Shown piece after piece: positions 11,054 to 20,954 of a stretch of DNA of 64,000 nucleotides. The notes below the pieces were generated by a model, which was not told where the DNA came from, did not search any database, and saw only the letters and a program-made list of their open reading frames with translations. A program made the position numbers and the translations under genes. This stretch comes from Loripinus fragilis (lineage: Eukaryota > Mollusca > Bivalvia > Lucinida > Lucinidae). The DNA lies in contig OZ026514.1 of assembly GCA_964019695.1 (NCBI GenBank), positions 8,494,751-8,558,750 of the forward strand, written 5' to 3'. The first letter of the stretch is position 1, and each line of letters opens with the position of its first letter.

Positions 11054-11710
11054 TTATCTATATCAGTTTCAGTAGTTTATTTCTGAGTAGTGTTTTTAAT
11101 AAAATAAAAATTCACTAAGTGCTATTTATTGGAAATAAATTCAGTTATGTGTTTATTTGGAGTATATAAATTCTGTGAGATATTCTACTAATTCGGAATA
11201 CCGTTCTACTTATTGAAATTACAACTGTGCTTATCTAGAGTATTATATTCTCTTTATCTGGAGTAATACATTTGAATAACACCAGTGATATACCATTCAA
11301 GTGAGAAAAGTATTATGTTGATATAAAGCAGTACAATGCGATTTAATAGAGTATCTACATCAGCTCAGAATAACCAAAGCTTATCTACTCAGAATAACTT
11401 AGTTGTTTTGCGCTGTAAATGTTCATAATGCATATTTTGCATTTTCTTTGTTTTAATAATGATTGTTTGATTGCAGACATATTCTAAAATATCCTAAGAT
11501 CCTATTTACCCCAATAAGCTTATATTTGAAACAATGCTAGACTAAATACACATTGCTTGAGAGCTAACTTTGAACTCTTATCACCAACTCATTTCAGCAG
11601 ACATTGAGGCAGTAATCTTCCCAACCCAGGATAACCTATTAACATGCTGACTGTGAATGCTGAATCATTGGTAAAGTACTTTTGACAATAATACTACCCA
11701 GAAGTTTAAA
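11054..11710 (+). other. Gypsy 3' untranslated region
   Basis: AT-rich spacer between the end of pol and the polypurine tract. It includes loosely repeated tctactt/tatctgg-type words (11150-11420). No additional ORF (no envelope gene) is present. Confidence 0.5.
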
Positions 11711-11727
11711 GCAGAGAAAAGGGGGGC
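11711..11727 (+). promoter_or_regulatory. Polypurine tract
   Basis: gcagagaaaaggggggc abuts the 3' LTR directly. It is the plus-strand primer site in LTR element replication. Confidence 0.8.
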
Positions 11728-11938
11728 TGTAACATTGTTAGCTTATTTGCATAGGCTCTGCCTTCCAGCATCCTAATTGTTTTACATTATATATATCCAC
11801 TTTCATTTGTGTACCTTTGCAGAAACCAGACAGTATCATTTTAGGCTGATAATAGTAAACATGTAGCTTTACGTACAATAAATATATTTTGATTTATGTT
11901 GTGTCTATACATGTCTTACCCCAGCAAGCAATATTACA
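11728..11938 (+). repeat. 3' LTR (211 bp)
   Basis: TGTAACATTG...ATATTACA, a copy of 4950-5158 with about 15 differences, including a small length change near 11786. It is followed at once by CTATG. Confidence 0.9.
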
Positions 11939-12822
11939 CTATGTTTGCATAACTACCGGTACATGGAAGCATGACCTGCCTCTCTGATGCAACATTAGTC
12001 AGCAGCGCGACATCATGGACAAAAGTTACATGAGGTACTCTTATGTAGCCAATCTTGGCACCAGTGAATTTATTCTCTATCTCAATCAGAAATGGATGGT
12101 TGTATCTCTTATAATGTCCCGTGCATAGCACGCCACCTTGCCTGACCCCTTGCTTTTTTACAAATGGGGATAAGAGTGTCTCTTCCAAGCAGATTTAAGA
12201 TCATTATACATATTTCTAAAGATCATCCAGTCAGCATCACTAATTCATCTATCTTCTCAGAAGGAGCTTGTGATCAATCACGTCGAAGGCCTTTTGGGTA
12301 TCCAAAGTTGCAACTATCAATGGCATGCGTTCATTCTTGGCTTCAGCGGTGCATTCTGAGAGGATCAGCGCAGCATCAATAGATAAACGTCCTGAAGTGA
12401 ATCCTTTCTGCAAACGCGACTGAGATGGATCTAATATGGCGTTGTGTCTTATGTTGAGGACATGCTCAATCACCTTAAGAAGCATAGTAGTAACGGTTAT
12501 TCCACGATAGTTTGGTGGGTTGGACCTATCACTGTTTTTGAATATTGGGGTAACCAGCCCCTCCTTCAGCACTGAGGGCACCTAGCTGTTTGCATTCAAA
12601 TATATAATTGATCATGTCCGTCAAGAAATGGATCACAAGGGTCCCCCAAAGGTAAGATGTTCACAGGTGATATCCATTCACTCAGCTGCATTGTTTGATT
12701 TGAATTTTTTGAGTGCAGTTTGGACCTCCCTAGTCGAAACGGGATCAATAACCATGTTAGAATCCCTACAAATGTGGAGAATGTGCCCAATATCCTCCAG
12801 ATAGGTTATCTTGGCGTCATTG

Positions 12823-13024
12823 GGAGCGCAGTGGCTCAGTAATAGAGTGCTTGACTCGAGACCGAAGGGCCACTGGTTCGAGCCTCACCGGTGTCACTGC
12901 GTTGTGGTCCTTGAGCAAGACACATTTATCCTAGCTTAGTACTGGTTCAACCCAGGAAGACCGTCCCACATAACTGAAAGATTGTTGAGTGGACGTAAAG
13001 AATCAAATCAAACAATCAAATAAA
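12823..13024 (+). mobile_element. Intact tRNA-derived SINE with 15-bp target duplication
   Basis: A-box tggctcagtaatagagtgc, B-box ggttcgagcct, central block cttgagcaagacacatttat, then ttagtactggttcaaccc, and an (atcaa)-rich tail. atcttggcgtcattg flanks it exactly at 12808-12822 and 13025-13039. The central block resembles the Meta domain described for MetaSINEs of molluscs and other animals; that link is from memory. It inserted into the LINE-A linker. Confidence 0.9.
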
Positions 13025-13536
13025 ATCTTGGCGTCATTGTCAAATTGGTCCATTTCTAATGGGGTTGCAAGGGAACCAAAGTGGGTGGACCATCCATCGC
13101 ATATGTCATCAGGGGACTCCAAAACCTTTCTTTCAACACATAGGACTGTAAGGAGTGTCACTTGTCTTTCTTGATCTTTTACCAGTTTGTAGAACTCCTT
13201 GTCACTACCTTCAGAAGACATTATATTTTTTACTTTGTCACTTGTCCTTTTGGCTTCTGCTTGTCTCTGGGATTTTCGGAGTAGTGTTTTAGATTGCTTC
13301 ACATGAATAACCAGGGGATGGTTTTGCTGGATGGCTCGCCTGCCTCCCTCCACTGCCACAATGCAACTTTACATGCTTTAAGAGCTTCACTGATTTTGTG
13401 GTCCCAAACTCTTTTGGTCCCATTCTGCATATTTTTTGTGTTCCTATGGATGGGTATGCTGGCGAACACGGCATCCTTTACAAGGTGGCCAATAACGTGG
13501 TCAGCATGATTATGTTCACGGACTTCCATATCATTC

Positions 13537-13836
13537 ATAACTTTCGTAATACTAAGTCAAATTTCATGCGGCAAAGTGCAAACCCACCCTCATTTTTTTC
13601 TGCGCAAGACTGTGTCAAAGTTTCTCCTTGGTTTGCTGTAGTTTCCCAAATTACCTCGACCAACTGAAGAAAAAACGGAGAATTCTCCGTGATTGGGTAC
13701 ACACTTCAGTTGGTCAAAGTAATCTGGAAAACTGCAGCGAACCCAGGAGAAACTTTAACTTAGTTTTGTGCAGAAAAATATGGGGGGGGGTTTGCACTTT
13801 AACACATGAAATTCGACTTAGTATAACGAAAGTTAT
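13537..13836. mobile_element. Long-armed foldback MITE in LINE-A
   Basis: Arms of about 145 bp: ataactttcgtaatactaag at the left pairs with the reverse complement of the right (cttagtataacgaaagttat), and pairing continues through accaactgaag. Near the centre is cggagaattctccg. It is flanked by TA-rich sequence and disrupts the ORF2 linker. Non-coding. Confidence 0.82.
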
Positions 13837-15030
13837 TAACAATTTTCCTTACCTGTGATCTCCGATTACTGGTTCGTAAAGTCCATGAACCCAATCAGGC
13901 AGACCACGTGATTGGCCACCTTGCTTTAGCACCGATATAAAATGACCAAGGGACAAAATGAACTCAAAGTTGGATGTTGGCAAATGAAAAGTAGGGATGT
14001 TTTTTGCCATATATTCTTCATAAGCCAATTTATTGAAGTTTTCCCATCTAGGTTTCATCTTCACAGAAAACGTGTTTCAAGTCCTTACGCACTGCTTTGA
14101 TGTTCAAGATAATATACACTGGGACATGGTCTGAGGTGTTGGAAGCTGTGTAGTTTTCAACTCTAACAGTCTTAGCAAGGGGTTTTGCTTTTTTATTTAG
14201 AAGAATATAATCAATTTCCGCTTCATCATCTCCATTCACATCATGCTGCAATTAAACTAGGTCATTCTGGGCACAGAAGTTTTGCAGCTTCTTTTCTTGA
14301 GCATTGGCTCCTCTGTTCAACAGAGATGAGTTCATGTCCCTGAGCAAGATGATAGCACGAGTAGATGTATATTTATCCAGAACCTCCTGTATCTCCAGAA
14401 TAATATCTTCAAAGGCATCTGTAGCTTTACTATTCCTACATGGCATGTAGACGTTGATGATGCAGAGTTGGAGGTCAGAGACAATTTCCGGTACAAAAAC
14501 GCAGGAGCCACCATCTAGGCACTTCCTGACTTTCAAATTCATAGATTTTTGAAAAAGGGTTGCCACCCCTCCGTACCCACGTGGTTTCTGGGTTGAGGGA
14601 ATAGGGTCGTTATCATCAACAGCTTTACCAAACCCCTCAAAATCTTTGTGTATTTCATCAAGCCTGTTGAGCTGGAAATTGAACAGCCATGTTTCCTGAA
14701 GACAAAGAATCAGAAGATCTCAACAGTTTATAGACATTCTGACTGTTTGTTTCTATTTTTTTACATTCAGTGTAGTTATCTTAAACAGCTTCTCCTCTTC
14801 CTTGTCTATGTGAGGTGGGTTGCTCGCGCTGTGGATAAAAAAGAAACTGTATCAGGAATTTGTATGCCATCACGTTCAAACTTAGAACAAGGCGATTGCT
14901 CCCTCTGTGGATATGTGGGTTAACGAAGATTCAGAAGTAGCACAGACGACATCGCCACACTGGATGGGCGCCTCGTGATTCTTGTCCTTCTGGGAGTGGG
15001 TTTCCTCTGTCGTCCCTAGATTATGTAATA

Positions 15031-15294
15031 TAAGATGATTGTCTTGACCAGGCTGACCGTTCCAAGGCGGTACTTCTTTTGTGGATCTTTTATGTTTTTG
15101 TTCTGTCTTATGTTTGCTATGTCTTGTGTTCGTCTGTTTATATGTGCTTTGTGGTCACCTGCTGGGAAAGGGCTGACCTCTTGGCTCTCGTTTGTCGTGT
15201 CTAACTGTGAGTTTGTAACTTTCCCATTTGTATCCTGGGTCGGGTGTGGTACTTGATTGTATCGACTCCTGATCTTTGCACCCTTACTTACTTT
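15031..15294 (+). mobile_element. DR1 repeat between LINE-A ORF1 and ORF2
   Basis: Nearly the same as 10169-10432, starting agatgattgtcttgaccagg and ending gcacccttacttacttt. It is inserted antisense to the LINE. The shared open frame has diverged (73 codons, different C-terminus), which argues against selection on it. Confidence 0.75.
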
Positions 15295-16250
15295 GGTGCT
15301 GGGGCTGGTAATGCACTTGGGCGGCTTGCTGGGCTTGAGCATACAGGGAAAGGTGCAGAGATCCGCTCTTCCAGGTGTTGTTGAGGGGTCTTCTCCGAAT
15401 GAGGGAGAGGCTGCTTCTTAGACTCACCATGATGTGCTGGTGTGTTCTGGGCGGTTATGAAGGACAGGGTCTTCAGCGGAACATACAAAAGTAGGTCTCT
15501 ATATCCCTCCAACTCCTTGCTGTTGGTTGGATCTGAGTTGTGCCTCCCTCTCTCTATCACTTCTGCCAAAGTTCTGTTGGGTGTGAGTGGAGGAATTCTC
15601 ACACTCTGCTCCTGTAGGTGATGAGCCATGTGTCTAGCATAATCAGGCTGGGTAAATGACATAGGTCTGTACTGGTGTGGACCCAACGTTACAGAAAGTT
15701 ACTGATAGGCCACCGGAGGGGTGTGTGATACATAATCGGAAACGAGAAGAATGGATTCTGAACCTGCGCAGGAGGCTGTAGAAGATGAAAAGGGACAGAT
15801 TGGTAGCCAAAACAATGAGGGTAAGGTATATTGTTAAATGGATACTGCATTGTTGGCAATGGCGGAGTAGGTGGGGTAGACATACGTGTGACAAGATGTT
15901 CCAGTGAGCTCATCCTTTTTTTAACCAGTGTCGGTTCGATATTACTGAGTCTATCTCTCAGAGCAAAGGCCTCACTCTAGGTTATGTTTCCAGAACTCGC
16001 TGCAGGCGCTGTGGGAGGCTGGGGGTTCTCATATTTCCCTGTAGCTTCAACTTTCACCAAGTTAAGTTCCTGCTTAAAAAGGTTGAGGGATTCTTGAAGG
16101 TCGCAATTTTTCCTTTCAAGTGATTCAATATATGTTTGCACGAACTTCAGTTGGTCATCATTTTCATGAGGAGTATCTGCTTTCTTCCCACGCTTTGGCT
16201 TGGATGGCTTCTTTTTGGGTGAACCAGGTTTGGGCATGACAGGTGCTTTA
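15295..16250 (-). pseudogene. LINE-A ORF1, coiled-coil and proline-rich C-terminal part
   Basis: On the minus strand, a basic start (KPGSPKKKPSKPKRGKK, 16230) is followed by a heptad-like stretch (QTYIESLERKNCDLQESLNL, then FKQELNLVKVE) that suggests a coiled coil. A Pro/Gln/Tyr-rich segment comes next (15690-15910). Then comes VIERGRHNSDPTNSKELEGY, RDLLLYVPLKTLSF (15560-15440), a conserved-looking block. There are frame changes at about 15970 and 15690. ORF1 proteins of this kind bind LINE RNA. This is inference from position and composition. Confidence 0.65.
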
Positions 16251-16359
16251 TCTGTGTCTGTCCTGAAGGTCTTGTCAGAATGTTCGCCAGATCTAGGTTT
16301 TTCCTGTTGCTTGATTACCTCCTGTTGTCTTCCATTAGAAGTTAGTAATGGGGATAGAT

Positions 16360-16566
16360 TCAGTCAGGACCAGGTGGGACATCATGGTGTATTGCGTCTA
16401 AAGTCTGCTTATGAGAAGAGGGGACACGGCCAGCTTCGACCGCAATCTGGTTGTTATGTATTTCTTGCACGCTATCATCTTTCAAGACACCTGTAGAATG
16501 TGTATCTGTTCCCAGCAGAATGGTATCAGATGACATTTCCTTTAGATCGGTCTCGTCATTTCTCAA
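16360..16566 (-). pseudogene. LINE-A ORF1 middle segment
   Basis: An acidic, low-complexity 68-codon minus frame lies directly downstream of the PHD-like finger in reading direction. It has no recognised domain, and is assigned to ORF1 by position only. Confidence 0.4.
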
Positions 16567-16579
16567 GTCTCAGATATTC

Positions 16580-16740
16580 CGATAATACAGTACTGTTTTC
16601 AAGTTGACAACTTTTACAATAAAATTGCTGTTCAGACTGAATGTTATCAAAGTCCGGTGCACTCAGGTTCTTGCAGTCAAAATGATACCACTGGTGGCAT
16701 TGGTCACAGCAGATCCTGTCTTTTACTCTTTCTTTACGTA
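16580..16740 (-). pseudogene. LINE-A ORF1 PHD-like zinc finger
   Basis: The minus strand reads ICCDQCHQWYHFDCKNLS, then FYCKSC. This is the C-x2-C ... WYHFxC ... C-x2-C pattern of a PHD finger, with the tryptophan two residues before the histidine. PHD fingers are known in ORF1 of CR1/Jockey-group LINEs. The frame is not open through the whole stretch. Confidence 0.75.
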
Positions 16741-16978
16741 GTCTAGATCCTCAGCAACACTGTCTCATCCACGGACTCTGTCAATTTCACAATCTGCATT
16801 AATTTTCTACATGATGTCCATTTGATTCAGTAGATGCAGTGTACCGGATGGAGCTATTCACATACTTTTTGGTACCTTTGGGGGGACACGCGACGTTTTT
16901 TGAAACACACTTAAATTGTTTTAGTTAAGATTTAACTGCCGCAAAAAAGTTCCTATCCAACGATTCTACCTCTTCCTT

Positions 16979-17427
16979 CTAGAAAATATCCTTTACAATC
17001 AGTTCATGATCTTTCAATAATAGGTTGGTGTTTTTTCCATTCACCATGACAGGGTCTGTGGCATGATATAAGTTTGGAGTAAATTTCACATGGCTGCAGC
17101 CCGTACTAGTTTTTTGATGCACCTTAATTTGAGTTTCAATGTGAGCACTCGAGAAATCCGTGATATTTATTACTTTTACTTTAAAGTTATGCCTATTGTC
17201 ATCAACACGAGACTGGTAGAAGCATATAGTCACAGATTGGACTATGTGGACATAGAATAGATGTGTTTCTGTTCTTTAAGAGTATATGCTACCTTAACAT
17301 CGGACATACAAGAGATAATCTTCTTTTCAAGAGCACGTTTCCTTTCAAGGACATAGTCTCTGTTCACAATTTCGGGGGGCACCCCTTTTCTCGCCCAGAT
17401 GCCGGCTTTTCCTAGGGACAACTTCAT
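16979..17427 (-). pseudogene. Possible 5' end of LINE-A ORF1
   Basis: Two minus-strand frames follow each other (MKLSLGKAGIWARKGVPPEI... from 17427, then a segment to 16979). They lie upstream of the PHD-like finger in the LINE reading direction. The first is basic and helix-like. They could belong to ORF1 or to an older repeat. I do not recognise them. Confidence 0.3.
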
Positions 17428-17449
17428 TGCACAATTTTTCAGCCATTAT

Positions 17450-18295
17450 CACTTTTATAAAATCCAAATTTAATGCTGGCACCAGGACAAAATAGACCAA
17501 GGTAGGCTTGCTATAGCTTCACACAAAAGTTATTGTTAAAATGGATTTTAAAGTTCTGGTAAAATTTGCGGCTCCAGATGATTATATATGGTTAAAAGCT
17601 GTACGGTAGAGGTATTTATATTATGGTCTCATGTAGAGCAGGAGGGCTATTAAAACACAATATTGTAAAAAGTACATAAACACTTTCACCTTCACGAACC
17701 ATTCGACGAATCCAAGTCAAATTCCAAAAGTTTTATCATTTACGGCACATAATTTTGTTGGGGAGGTTTTATATGAGTTATAGATAATATACAGTGAGAA
17801 TCCTCTCACATTAAACGACAGACAAGAAGACCCCATCGAGTTTCCTTTTCCAATTTCCAAAAATATTCAAGATGGTGGCGTGTGTGTGCCTACGAGGAAA
17901 TTTCAATGTGTTTCAATTTTTAACGATTCGTAGACATTTTCATTCAAGCACCAGACCTTCACCACATAAGAACATATGTACAACGTTTCTGGAAGAACTT
18001 TGTGTAATAAAAAAGACTATGTGCAGAATAACACAGTAAAAATGAAAATTTCTTCTAAGCAAGAAATAAAACGTCTTTCCTCCACCACAGCGCCCTCATT
18101 TGCAAAAGATAACAACAACCAGCTGGAGTTGGCCCAATCATATACATGTATGAGCCTCGCCGCGAGAAAAATAGTAAGTGAGTATGATCAGGAAATACCA
18201 CAATCACAAACTGTAGACAACCCCGTGGCACCGCGAGGAAGAGCCACCTAACCATCATGAGACACCAGGAAGACAAATTAATAATATCTTCAGTA
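17450..18295. other. Non-coding stretch, nothing recognised
   Basis: The 91-codon plus frame at 17976-18251 and its minus shadow show no domain. No element ends are evident. Confidence 0.4.
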
Positions 18296-18299
18296 TTTT

Positions 18300-18485
18300 C
18301 CTGTCAAAGCGAGATTCAAACCAGTCTCCTCAGCTACAAAGACTATTTAGAAAATTAAATTTTCACCTGTAGCAAGTTTACATATGGTACTTTCCAAAAA
18401 GCGAATAACAAAGGTGCTGATCAGACTGCGCGGATGCTCATTCTGGTCTGCGCCTGTGTTGTTCGTAAAAAGATAGGCCAATGTT
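18300..18485 (+). mobile_element. MITE family G, degenerate copy
   Basis: Contains gctgatcagactgcgcggat, then tggtctgcgcctgtgttgtt, and upstream tgtagcaagtttacatatgg. The same ordered words occur at 35061-35301 and 56487-56728, where terminal inverted repeats (gggcctc...gaggccc type) are visible. Ends are eroded here. Confidence 0.65.
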
Positions 18486-18489
18486 GCTG

Positions 18490-19985
18490 CTAAAATGTAA
18501 TCAGATACCTTTCCCCACCAAGTAAAACTAGCCTGGGCTCCAGTCTGATCATTTTTTCTTCTTTTTTATTTTTCCGTTCTTTGGTCAAAATCGAAATTAA
18601 TAACGGACAACCTGTACCTTTGATGTGGTATACTTTATACTCTTATTTTTTAGGATATTAGCATAAGAATATTAGTGCCAAAATATTGACGACTGGACCC
18701 AGGCTAAGTAAAACCAGCAGCGCCACACATTTAAACACTAGCTTTGATAAGAGTGCAGATATAGTATAATTTGAGTTCATGTGGGTTCAGCAAGTTTAAG
18801 TTGCCATGCCGAATCCAGATTAATTTTTTTAAAAGCTGTGTAGATACAATCAGTTGGCTTCTAAAATAAGTCACCTGATCAAGATCCACACTTATTTTCA
18901 CTCGGGGGCAAAAATACATGCTTAAGGGGTGCTGATGTTGCAGAGGATAAAATTAGCAAAATGACAAGGGTTAAAATGTAGCAGCATGACAAGGGTTAAA
19001 AATGTACAAGCTTCTCATACTGTCTACTGTCTAGCATCATTTGCAAAAACAATGAATGAGTGATAACAGCAAGCAGAATTCAGTATTACATTTCATGAGG
19101 CCAGATTTTCCAAATTAATGATGTCTGTCTTAAAGGGACAAATATGTACTAATTAACTATTAGATTGTACCAAAAATTGTATTCTAATATGCAATAAAGT
19201 AATTTGGATGACATGGTAGAATTTATTTTGCAATTTATCTTTTGAGCCAAGCGGAACCACAGTTTAATAAAGACTGCTCTTCCATTTTTACAGATTTCGA
19301 ACCCATGGGGAACCCCACTGCAAAATGCTGCATTGTTGATGATATTTCCTATGTAGTGACACAAACTATTTGTTTTAACCATAAATCTGTCAAACAATAC
19401 TCTTTCATACACTGATCTCTCCCCATTTACAAATATCAGAGGTTTTGTAAGTTAGGGGGTCATGTCAAGTCGTGTTCCATTTCTCACACTTTTCTTTGTG
19501 GTTGGATAAAAGCATAGAGGATCGCCATAGGGTGTTATAACTTTGCAGCTGGCATCGCCAATACATAAGGATACTTTTTGATCTCAAAAATTACACAATG
19601 AGCCCCTTGAGCTAAATGGAACCATGTCTCAAGTGTTGGAATTCCCATAATTTGTCAAGGAGTGAACCAAGCCCTGGAAAAATACTTCAGCAAAATCATA
19701 GTTTAAATGTTTTTGTTAGTTATATATGAAGAACATTCATTTAGGGATAATTTAACTTTAATAACTCACAAAAACATACATGTTAAAGGTCAAAATTAGG
19801 CCTCTTCATGACCATTATCAAAGTTTTGAATGGTATATTTAGCTAGCTATAAATAGATTGTCAGCTAGTGTATACACTTAGGTAAACCATTAGCTGTTGC
19901 AATGGAAATAGCTTACAGGTTGTATAAATAGCACAAGCCGGAATGAGGTATCTGACACAGATTAGGTAGAGATAAACTGTTCTCT
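18490..19985. other. Non-coding stretch, nothing recognised
   Basis: There is a local duplication of atgacaagggttaaaa (18961 and 18987). An 87-codon minus frame at 19149-19412 has no recognised feature. Confidence 0.4.
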
Positions 19986-20031
19986 GGCTGGCTGAAACCC
20001 CCGAAGACAGATTTTCTTGCGTCGAGGCCCA
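19986..20031 (+). repeat. Right end of MITE family G
   Basis: ccgaagacagattttcttgc, then gtcgaggccc, matching the right terminus of the full copies at 35301 and 56728. The rest of the element is absent. Confidence 0.5.
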
Positions 20032-20530
20032 ATTATATTATCATCCATGAAAGGAAAGAAATGACCTCTAAAATTCCAACAGCGTGCTGCAGCAAAAACT
20101 GAACAATATGGCGAAAGTAACAGAAGGAGTAGCAGTCAAGAGTGAAAGCCTCCAATCCAGGATCGGTCCAGCAGTGAAGCCTGAGAATATCTCATCTAGT
20201 GAAGCCTCTTGTCTGAAGGGGAAACTTAACCATATTTAACTAGAATTGGTAAAAACCGGAGTAGATTGATTAGACATCTTGTCACACGCATGTCCACTCC
20301 ACCCCCACCACCAATGATAGGTATGCAGTACCCATATCCTGATATAATTCACATATACAATGCTTGATGGTCAACCCAATCACGGTTGGCAACTTTGTAT
20401 TCCTCTTTAATTGCACACTTGAGGGTCGGACTTCAGATTCTTCGACGGTTTCAACTAAAGACTTATCTATTGATGAGATGGTAGGGGCCTGATGCTTTGG
20501 CTGTTGTCAGACCCACCGGGGTTTACCTGT

Positions 20531-20950
20531 TGGATTTCTTTTGCTCCGGTATTCAGTTTTATGTACTGTTGAGTCCCTATCTTTGCTTGATCTCCTTTTT
20601 ATATCTTGATTTATATGTTTTAGGAGATGATGCATGGATAAGTTTGGGGTCTTTCATACAAACAAAAAATCTATGTGTCTTCATCTACATCTGAACTAAG
20701 GGTGAGGTTGGCACCGTGAAAGCGGTTTAAGCCCTTCAGTAAAATATTTTTAATGACCGTTCCAAGGCGATACTTCTTTTGTGGATCATTTGTGTTATTT
20801 ATGTCTTGTGTTTGTCATGCTTTCTCGTCTAGTCATTGCTGCCTTGTGGTCACCTGCTGGGAAAGGGCTGTCCTCTTGGCTCTTGTTTGTGAGGTTCAAT
20901 TGTGTTTTTGTCATTTTCCCATGTGGTATCCTTGGTCATGTGTGGTGATC
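20531..20950 (+). mobile_element. DR1 repeat, longer 5' form
   Basis: The 5' part (ggatttcttttgctccggta... gttttaggagatgatgcatg... ggtgaggttggcacc) is shared with the inverted copy at 26132-26487. From gaccgttccaaggc on it matches the body at 10190 and 15055. The 3' tail is missing: the Tx1-like LINE begins at about 20955. Confidence 0.7.
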
Positions 20951-20954
20951 AATT

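Larger units (their letters stand above)
4950..11938 (+). mobile_element. Gypsy/Ty3-type LTR retrotransposon, defective, nested in LINE-A
   Basis: Order seen: LTR, tRNA primer site, gag with zinc knuckles, aspartic protease, reverse transcriptase, RNase H, integrase remnants, polypurine tract, LTR. That order (RT-RH before IN) is that of Ty3/Gypsy. There are stops and frame changes in gag and pol. A 2-kb insert (7386-9430) separates RT from RNase H. The catalytic integrase core is missing where 10095-10432 now sits. By eye the two LTRs differ at about 15 of 210 positions, so it is not a recent insertion. Confidence 0.9.
11939..14915 (-). pseudogene. LINE-A ORF2: APE endonuclease and reverse transcriptase (5' part)
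   Basis: Read on the minus strand. The start near 14800 has EEEKLFKITTLNVKK, followed by LQETWLFNFQL (14710), GYGGVATLF (14575), IDYILLN (14215) and SDHVPVYIIL (14120). These are APE endonuclease landmarks, including the QETW glutamate. The linker follows (TKRVWDHKI, 13400). The RT has VTPIFKNSDRSNPPNYRGIT (12560), GFTSGRLS, DTQKAFDVIDH and GVRQGGVLC (12150). FVHDVALL (12010) replaces the usual FxDD, so the catalytic box has lost an aspartate. ORF2 continues at 4948. There are several frameshifts, plus SINE and MITE inserts. Confidence 0.88.
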
